Part shown: positions 61,001 to 64,000 of the stretch, piece after piece
How the letters are laid out: each line of letters opens with the position of its first letter
Numbering within the stretch: position 1 is the stretch's first letter
Source: Stenopsyche tienmushanensis
Taxonomy: Eukaryota > Arthropoda > Insecta > Trichoptera > Stenopsychidae
Length of the DNA stretch: 64,000 nt
Assembly: GCA_008973525.1 (NCBI GenBank)
Contig: WACJ01000526.1
Location: 1 to 64,000 of the forward strand
Direction of reading: 5' to 3'
The notes under the pieces: generated by a model
What the model saw: the letters and a program-made list of their open reading frames with translations, nothing else
What the model was told of the DNA's origin: nothing
The model's database searches: none
Program-made: the position numbers and the translations under genes

Positions 61001-63649
61001 AAAAAAGATGAACACATGTATTATAACACATCAATTAATACGTTATGTTATGTTTACTTTTACACTGTCAAATACATTAGGTTGTCTCATTCACTCAAAA
61101 CACGATTTTCATCCATGAATATAAGTTTCATACACTTTCATTTTAAATTCATTCAAAATAGATAGTTGCCAAAATAAATATGGTAACCGTTCGGCAAAAT
61201 TGACACGAAACGTATTTTTTATCTTTTGTTTTAAGGTATAGTATTTACAGACAATGGATTAACTTCACCGCCATTTAGTGAATGTAGCGAATTATGGTAT
61301 TTTTTGCTGCCGCAACCAATGTGTTAAAATAGTGACTCTGCGTTGAGTCGATTTCACCCCACACGAAGGATCAATTAAATCGATCAATTGTAAAGTACAT
61401 AGTTAAGAGGCAATGGGTAGGTCATGTGACAAGGCGACTAAATAAAAGACGGCGAACGTTAACATAGCTGCGTAGATGTCAGCGATAATAGTATAAAAAT
61501 ATATTGATTATATTTCATCATGCCGTTGGTATTGTTAACGTCGAAAAACTACGGCTTTTTATTTATTGTTATCTGCTTGAATTACCGCGCGTTTAAAACA
61601 TTTATGCATTCTCTCGTGAAATCTTGTACGTAATATCTCTACTTATGGTTTTTTCCGAATATCGCTTTTATTCATGTTAGTTCAACGCTTATGATTAACA
61701 ATCACGATATTCGTTTTTATGCTTCTCTATAGGCACACAACTGTACTAGATTAGACCAAACAGTGCTATTTGTCATTGTTCCAGCGGAAAGAAATCTTTG
61801 GGACAATTGACTCGATGACGATGCGAAATTAATCAATTTCGCCGGAACGATACGCGGAAGAGTCATTGTTCAGATTCTTCGTCTTTGATTATAAAGCATG
61901 TCAGATTTCATTGAAATTATAATCGTACTCACATCACGGATCGGCACGTAAGTTATATTTGCAATGCTGCCTAATTTCGCAATTTTCCGCGACAGCTTTA
62001 GAGTAAACATTGCGCCGTAGCGTATAACTTTCACAGAACAACAATATCATATTAATGAGATTTTTATCTTGAGAGAGATCCGTTTTGATATTTACTTTTT
62101 TTGGTATCTCAGACAATGGATTCCGAAGTGGAAGAAGAATACGAGGCACATCGAAGTTTGACCTTTCACCCGATTAAAATAGTCGATCAAGTGTTTTCGA
62201 AAAATTCGATGTTCATCTCAGTCACGACTTTTTGCGTATTCATTTCAAAAAGAAAACAAACTAACGCGATTACATGCGAGAAAAAAATCGTGTTCAGTAA
62301 ATAGCCCATACGATTTCATCACAGTTCATGATAATAATCGAATTCGTCTTAATAATTTTATGTGGATTTCAATTCCGCTTCCACTATCTTCGCTTACCTT
62401 ACGGTAGAACGAGTGGTGTCAGAAAGTTTCTCTTCTGGCTTTTAGAAATTTCAACATTGCAGTTGATAGAGTACTGTGTATACATTACGAATTTAACCTC
62501 TGCTTCATCCATAAAACTGAAATCTTTTATCATTTTTTTCTTGAGGTGCCATATCCATTATCGCTTGTAAGTGATCTCCAGATTCAAGACCATTTGCATT
62601 CCACACGAATATAATATTACTGAAGTGTAAAAATAAAAACTTAAAGATAATGTTAATCATAATACGTATTATTATTTCTCAGGACCGTAACAAGGGGATG
62701 GGGATGACAAAGCAGGCACCTGCCACGGGCGCAACTGTACTTGGGGCGCAAAACGCAGAATACAAACCCAGTCGAGAGTTGCACATGGTTTTATCCATTT
62801 TTATAATATGTACATAAGTTGTCTAATTCCTTTTTTCTCCGTTATCGCTTAAATATTGGGTCGACCCAGCCGACATAAGCCCGCAATAAAATAAAGACAT
62901 TTTCGACTGATTGTAAAACCCACACGATCAGTCTTCTTCTGACAACTTCGTTTTGTAATCGTTCTGTAGACAAATGTCGTATTTGAACAATGAAGAAGCG
63001 CATATTGTTCTTTATTGCATCAAAGCAGTTGATAATAATTAGTGATATTGTTTTCCCCACAAGTAATTGACCATAGCCAGTCTTCATTCAACAAATACAT
63101 AATTTCGTTTTTAATTAGTACCATTTTCAAAAAGAATAGCAGACATCTCAGTTATCCACAGAATTGATCTAAAACACATTGCATACTAACTTGGAAGAAT
63201 ACATCAATGGTACTGGTTTGAATAGACTATGAAAAAACAATTGCTCTTTCTTTAAATGGGCATTTTAAACAAAAAGTATAAAAAGTAGTAAAATCAAATC
63301 TAGTAACCTACTAAATAATTAATGCGAAGATATGAGGGTTTGTGGCGCAAATTTTGAGCCAGAATGAATACAACAATGGTTTATCAGATCGAGCGTGTGA
63401 AATAATCATTTAAAAAAAGTAGAAACACAGCCATCCAAATGATTATTCAAACCTCAGGTCTTGAAGGAGGGCTTCTCCATGAGCAATGGTCGTCGCACAT
63501 GCGTCAAGGCTGGAGTCTCTCAATTGGGCACACTGTTCGAGGGCGCGTTCTGCTCCCTCCAAACCTTCGCCAATGCAACCATCATCGCCTAGTTCTGCTG
63601 CAAGATCGCCCTCTAACTCATTGCGAAGCGTGTCTGCCCACGTGCTCAG
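30991..63649 (-). CDS. trio: trio, Rho guanine-nucleotide exchange factor (13 internal exons; partial gene)
   Basis: Trio activates Rac/RhoG-type GTPases through its first DH-PH unit and steers axon guidance and cytoskeletal growth (family knowledge). Thirteen exons are visible, each bounded by AG and GT on the minus strand, and every junction keeps frame: 63453-63649, 35711-35873, 35485-35616, 35175-35361, 34862-35090, 34259-34688, 33822-34180, 33288-33524, 32854-33211, 31856-31969, 31506-31772, 31177-31424, 30991-31090. They sum to 3021 bases (1007 codons). In order they encode spectrin repeats, the [14 protein letters not shown] lead-in, DH1, PH1 and an acidic/Ser linker that in the family precedes SH3. 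The SEC14 domain and first repeats should lie right of the window. SH3, GEF2 and later parts were not found and probably lie left. Identity is secure; exact ends of a few exons with weak donors (GTTTGA, GTTTTT, GTTAGC) are less so. Confidence 0.95.
31177..31424 (-). CDS. trio: trio exon: C-terminal half of PH1
   Basis: Opens [20 protein letters not shown], then [20 protein letters not shown] and [20 protein letters not shown]. The [11 protein letters not shown] helix is the closing helix of the PH fold. It ends in a basic/Ser tail (QNQRSS) with two bases of Arg at donor GTATGC. Acceptor TTTTAG. Confidence 0.96.
31506..31772 (-). CDS. trio: trio exon: end of DH1 and start of PH1
   Basis: Begins [20 protein letters not shown]. 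The Asn-Asp pair in KKANDAMH lines up with the residues whose change to Ala inactivates mammalian Trio GEF1 (family knowledge), so this GEF looks catalytically competent. PH1 follows: [46 protein letters not shown]. 89 codons, phase 0 both ends; donor GTTAGC. Confidence 0.96.
31856..31969 (-). CDS. trio: trio exon: DH1 CR3 helix
   Basis: A 38-codon phase-0 exon reading [19 protein letters not shown] then [19 protein letters not shown]. The [18 protein letters not shown] helix is the signature CR3 of DH domains and contacts the GTPase. The donor is GTTTTT, unusual but the only one that keeps frame with the next exon. It is too short to appear as a long ORF. Confidence 0.95.
32854..33211 (-). 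CDS. trio: trio exon: DH1 (RhoGEF) domain, N-terminal two thirds
   Basis: Reads [20 protein letters not shown], the CR1 start of the DH domain, then [20 protein letters not shown] and [15 protein letters not shown], then YCKNKPDS. These are the standard CR1/CR2 landmarks of Trio GEF1, which loads GTP on Rac/RhoG (family knowledge). It ends QHKHK in phase 0 at donor GTATTT. The open frame running on into the intron is not coding. Confidence 0.96.
33288..33524 (-). CDS. trio: trio exon: Ser/Gly linker and lead-in to DH1
   Basis: Opens [18 protein letters not shown], passes through a low-complexity Ser/Gly linker ([16 protein letters not shown]), and closes with [16 protein letters not shown], the conserved run just before the GEF1 DH domain. 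It ends with two bases of a Glu codon at donor GTATGC. The linker is the least conserved part and is probably disordered. Confidence 0.94.
33822..34180 (-). CDS. trio: trio exon: last spectrin repeat before GEF1
   Basis: Begins [20 protein letters not shown] in phase 0, includes [19 protein letters not shown] and a Ser/Thr-rich insert ([13 protein letters not shown]), and ends [10 protein letters not shown] plus two bases of Arg. The helical W-containing pattern is that of the final Trio spectrin repeat. The donor GTTTGTG is only moderately strong. Confidence 0.92.
34259..34688 (-). CDS. trio: trio exon: two spectrin-repeat segments
   Basis: The longest exon in the window, 430 bases. After completing Arg it reads [20 protein letters not shown] and then [20 protein letters not shown], a hallmark Trio/Kalirin stretch. 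A Gly/Ala-rich connector follows ([16 protein letters not shown]), then a helical repeat and a Ser/Pro turn ([15 protein letters not shown]). It ends LLAQENN in phase 0 with donor GTATGA. Confidence 0.94.
34862..35090 (-). CDS. trio: trio exon: spectrin-repeat segment ([13 protein letters not shown])
   Basis: Reads [20 protein letters not shown] near its start and [20 protein letters not shown] at its end. It begins by completing Gly and ends with two bases (AG) of an Arg codon. Acceptor GTTAG, donor GTAATT. A clear Trio spectrin-repeat exon. Confidence 0.94.
35175..35361 (-). CDS. trio: trio exon: spectrin-repeat segment ([16 protein letters not shown])
   Basis: Opens [17 protein letters not shown] and contains [20 protein letters not shown], a highly conserved Trio repeat stretch. 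It ends CVQLG with one base of the last codon, completed by the next exon. The donor is a consensus GTATGT. The open frame continues upstream of the acceptor, but phase from the previous exon fixes the start at VLQQ. Confidence 0.94.
35485..35616 (-). CDS. trio: trio exon: spectrin-repeat segment ([12 protein letters not shown])
   Basis: Exactly 44 codons in phase 0 at both ends. It starts [14 protein letters not shown] and ends [14 protein letters not shown], wording typical of Trio and Kalirin. Acceptor TTTTTCAG and donor GTGAGT are both strong. Confidence 0.93.
35711..35873 (-). CDS. trio: trio exon: spectrin-repeat segment
   Basis: Starts with one base completing Arg, then [19 protein letters not shown] and [20 protein letters not shown], a strongly helical repeat ending FERDALEV. 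It is flanked by acceptor TTTTCAG and donor GTAATA. It ends in phase 0. The segment matches the Trio/Kalirin repeat in which '[20 protein letters not shown]' precedes the FERDA motif. Confidence 0.92.
36208..36386. mobile_element. Buster-like hAT MITE, left end truncated
   Basis: Matches the complete copy at 59.6 kb (CCCAACCCTTGTTACTTAAT, CATTTCTTGGTCAAATATTG, ATGGCTTCGCGGACCCC) and ends GTTTAAGGACCGCTG, followed by ATTTAGAG. The left terminus is not recognisable. Confidence 0.75.
36607..38178 (-). mobile_element. Mutator-like (MULE) transposon
   Basis: TIR AAGGGGTCATCTCACTTT at both ends, inverted. The interior carries a broken minus-strand transposase-like gene. No 9-bp target duplication is visible, and part of the right half plus flank recurs at 44.47-45.0 kb. 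Confidence 0.7.
37292..37821 (-). pseudogene. Mutator-like transposase C-terminal fragments
   Basis: Two overlapping minus frames read [20 protein letters not shown] with [16 protein letters not shown], then [20 protein letters not shown] with [13 protein letters not shown] and [19 protein letters not shown]. The order DSWC, IYEEL, LLERCLGG-like, ACIFNEG-like is familiar from a widespread invertebrate transposase family that I assign to Mutator-like. A frameshift separates the two parts, so the gene is dead. Confidence 0.65.
38179..41158. other. non-coding; scattered repeats
   Basis: Contains a SINE-like fragment at 38298-38376 and several copies of a TGGACGATC motif (38188, 38605, 38882). 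A GC-richer open stretch at about 38990-39265 is not recognisable as a gene. Confidence 0.35.
38298..38376 (-). repeat. (GAT)n-tailed SINE-like repeat, 3' fragment
   Basis: ATCATCATCATCATAGTGCA followed by GCCACTAACAGTCCACTACA and GAACTATGGGCCTC, the same order as the copy at 1317. Confidence 0.65.
41167..42085. mobile_element. hAT-like element, 919 bp, 8-bp target duplication
   Basis: Flanked by TCTCAACT at 41159-41166 and 42086-42093. Ends share AATATTCG-rich inverted termini: AGGGGTCCCAAATATTCG and, in reverse, CTAGAACCAATCGAATATTCG-like sequence. The interior is AT-rich with no transposase, so it is non-autonomous. Confidence 0.75.
42180..42258 (-). mobile_element. 79-bp TTAA-ended micro-element, copy 2
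   Basis: Begins TTAACCTGTTAAATGCCA and ends GGCGGTTAAAAGGTTAA. It is the inverted, equal-length counterpart of 28162-28240 with seven differences. Confidence 0.8.
43474..43733. mobile_element. Buster-like hAT MITE, complete, 260 bp
   Basis: Starts CAGCGGTTCTTAAACTG and ends GAGTTTAAGAAGCGCTG. Flanked by the duplication TTCTAGAA on both sides. It has several internal GGGGTCCGCG repeats. Confidence 0.92.
44473..45000. repeat. partial copy of the Mutator-like element plus flank
   Basis: Closely matches 37719-38260 (for example CGGTTTTCGAAGCACTTCAT). About 23 bases spanning the TIR end are missing, and the match then continues into sequence outside the 36.6 kb element's TIR. Confidence 0.8.
45001..48013. 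other. non-coding; repeat ends only
   Basis: Holds a hAT-like end at 46457 (CAGAGGTGGCCAAC, later GCGGCCCGC) and a single fold-back end near 46.88-46.92 kb (GGCACCATAGTGTGAATCGG). The open frame at 47201-47410 and codon-like sequence after it look transposon-derived but were not identified. Confidence 0.35.
48014..49285 (-). mobile_element. full-length mariner, 1272 bp
   Basis: TIRs TTAGGGGTACCGGAAAATAA and, in reverse, TTAGGGGTACCGGAAACTAA, with TA on both sides. Length is that of an intact mariner. The transposase inside is broken. Confidence 0.95.
48221..49122 (-). pseudogene. mariner transposase (DD34D), broken
   Basis: The N-terminal part reads [20 protein letters not shown] with helix-turn-helix signals up to LSIQE and then a TAA at about 48847. 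The same frame continues to [15 protein letters not shown], which carries the first catalytic Asp. A second stop and a frameshift near 48622 precede the last part, [13 protein letters not shown] and [16 protein letters not shown]. There are 34 residues between the second and third Asp. The second and third acidic residues survive, but stops make it inactive. Confidence 0.93.
50141..50215 (+). pseudogene. possible pogo/Tigger-type DDE relic
   Basis: The short plus frame [20 protein letters not shown] resembles the ILLLLDNCPAH catalytic motif of pogo/Tigger transposases. Surrounding frames give no further clear motif. Confidence 0.35.
51874..52410. mobile_element. TTAA-bounded MITE, 537 bp
   Basis: Left end TTAACACATTATGTACGGGA, and the right end in reverse TTAACACATTTCACGCGGGA. 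TTAA is present on both sides. It shares termini with the elements at 7.76 and 23.4 kb. Confidence 0.75.
53317..53720 (-). pseudogene. eroded coding insert of unknown family
   Basis: A 72-codon minus frame (53535-53317) has good codon texture and balanced composition ([20 protein letters not shown]). Just upstream, other frames carry protein-like stretches such as [15 protein letters not shown], separated by stops and frame changes. Composition is GC-richer than the intron. It could be a retrocopy, a transposon gene or an old viral insertion. I do not recognise the family. Confidence 0.35.
53721..57593. other. non-coding intron; no gene seen
   Basis: AT-rich with only short open frames. A GC-richer stretch at about 56330-57060 has no supported function. 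Confidence 0.35.
57594..57783 (+). repeat. (GAT)n-tailed SINE-like repeat, longest copy in + orientation
   Basis: TGTTCATCCAGGAAACCCGC, AACTCAAAGGTTATGCTACC, TTCAATATCGAGCGAACGAG, then TGTAACCCTTTCCTGTGAAT and CTGCAGTGGACTGTTTGTGG. It is the reverse-oriented counterpart of 1317-1505. Confidence 0.75.
57784..59614. other. non-coding intron; no gene seen
   Basis: AT-rich sequence without supported genes or repeats. The 59615 MITE begins at its right edge. Confidence 0.35.
59615..59787. mobile_element. Buster-like hAT MITE, complete, 173 bp
   Basis: Starts CAGCGATTCTTAAACT and ends CAGTTTAAAAAACGCTG. The flanking duplication CCCTAGAG lies at 59607-59614 and 59788-59795. The internal sequence matches the truncated copy at 36.2 kb. 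Confidence 0.92.
59796..63452. other. non-coding intron; no gene seen
   Basis: AT-rich. The only hints are a weak hAT-like end near 60002, a TTAA-family relic end near 61325 (AATGTGTTAA), and a GC-richer repeat-like patch at about 62685-62770. Confidence 0.35.
63453..63649 (-). CDS. trio: trio exon: N-terminal spectrin-repeat segment
   Basis: The exon reads [14 protein letters not shown] at its start and ends ...[10 protein letters not shown] plus two bases of an Arg codon. A run of T on the minus strand followed by AG gives a good acceptor. The donor is GTTTGA, which is weak. The two left-over bases (AG) are completed by the G that opens the exon at 35873, so this exon joins directly to the main cluster across a 27.6 kb intron. 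The helical, acidic/Leu-rich pattern suits a spectrin repeat. It is GC-richer than its surroundings, as expected for coding sequence here. Confidence 0.8.
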
Positions 63650-63832
63650 CTAAAAAAAACATAATGAAGAAAATAACGCATTAATGATTGGACCAATCAA
63701 CGGTAATTTAAGGTGGTATTGCATCCCTCAGAAATCTATAGCAAAACCAATGCTCTTTTCTTAATACAATCTTTATAGTTTCACGCAGTCACGCTATAGT
63801 TTTACACTACACATTCTTCAATTAATTAAATC

Positions 63833-63967
63833 TGTTCATCCAAGTGACCCGCTGGGTGATCGTGTAAAATGAAACTCGAAAGTCATCATATCTTCAATAT
63901 CGAGTACATTGGGATGTATATGTATGATATAGACGGTATAGATGTAACCCTTTCCTATAAATGGGAG
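63833..63967 (+). repeat. (GAT)n-tailed SINE-like repeat, partial
   Basis: TGTTCATCCAAGTGACCCGC, then CTTCAATATCGAGTACATTG and GATGTAACCCTTTCCTATAA. It matches the copy at 57594 but stops before the tail. Confidence 0.65.
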
Positions 63968-64000
63968 AAACCTACTAGAGTACTATAAGATCTCAGGTAA

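Larger units (their letters stand above)
35874..63452 (-). other. trio: 27.6 kb trio intron
   Basis: The exons on either side join in frame (AG|G, giving Arg), so no coding exon is required in between. It is filled with transposon remains, listed separately: Mutator-like at 36.6 kb, hAT MITEs at 36.2, 43.5 and 59.6 kb, a hAT-like element at 41.2 kb, mariner at 48.0 kb, and TTAA elements at 42.2 and 51.9 kb. No intact nested gene is supported. Confidence 0.85.

Noticed and set aside
63439..63684. 81-codon plus-strand open frame
   Set aside because: It is the antisense shadow of the trio spectrin-repeat exon, whose minus-strand frame has splice sites and matching phase.

Overview
The window is AT-rich, intron-dense animal DNA, almost certainly from an insect. 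The evidence is GT-AG introns, an arthropod-style Trio gene, many mariner, hAT and TTAA-flanked transposons, and a short TTAGG-type (CCTAA) patch near 30.5 kb. A CpG-rich promoter-like patch at 11.8-12.1 kb would suit Hymenoptera, but that is only an inference.

One gene dominates: trio, a spectrin-repeat Rho guanine-nucleotide exchange factor on the minus strand. Thirteen internal exons are visible. One lies at 63.45-63.65 kb, and twelve are packed into 30.99-35.87 kb. All adjoining splice phases fit, giving 3021 coding bases (1007 codons). They encode the spectrin-repeat array, the first DH domain (GEF1), its PH domain and the start of the linker towards SH3. The N-terminal part lies to the right of the window. 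No SH3, GEF2 or later exon was recognised in the left 31 kb, so these probably lie to the left. A 27.6 kb intron (35,874-63,452) splits the spectrin-repeat region.

A second minus-strand coding exon sits at 11.60-11.79 kb just below the GC-rich patch. It ends in the same splice phase as the last visible GEF1-PH1 exon. The favoured reading is an internal alternative first exon for a GEF2-only trio isoform, but this is a hypothesis.

The rest is intron filled with transposon remains. Two elements are mariners bounded by TIRs and TA: 25.16-26.26 kb, carrying a nested fold-back element, and 48.01-49.29 kb, full length but with a broken gene. There is a BED-finger hAT relic at 19.0-21.0 kb interrupted by another hAT with 8-bp target duplications, and a MITE family that looks tied to that BED-finger (Buster-like) hAT. 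A 919-bp hAT-like element lies at 41.17 kb, and a Mutator-like element at 36.6-38.2 kb with a partial copy at 44.5 kb. Several TTAA-bounded MITEs, a (GAT)n-tailed SINE-like family and a direct duplication (15.8-17.0 versus 25.1-27.0 kb) complete the picture. No tRNA, rRNA, CRISPR or second intact protein-coding gene was found.
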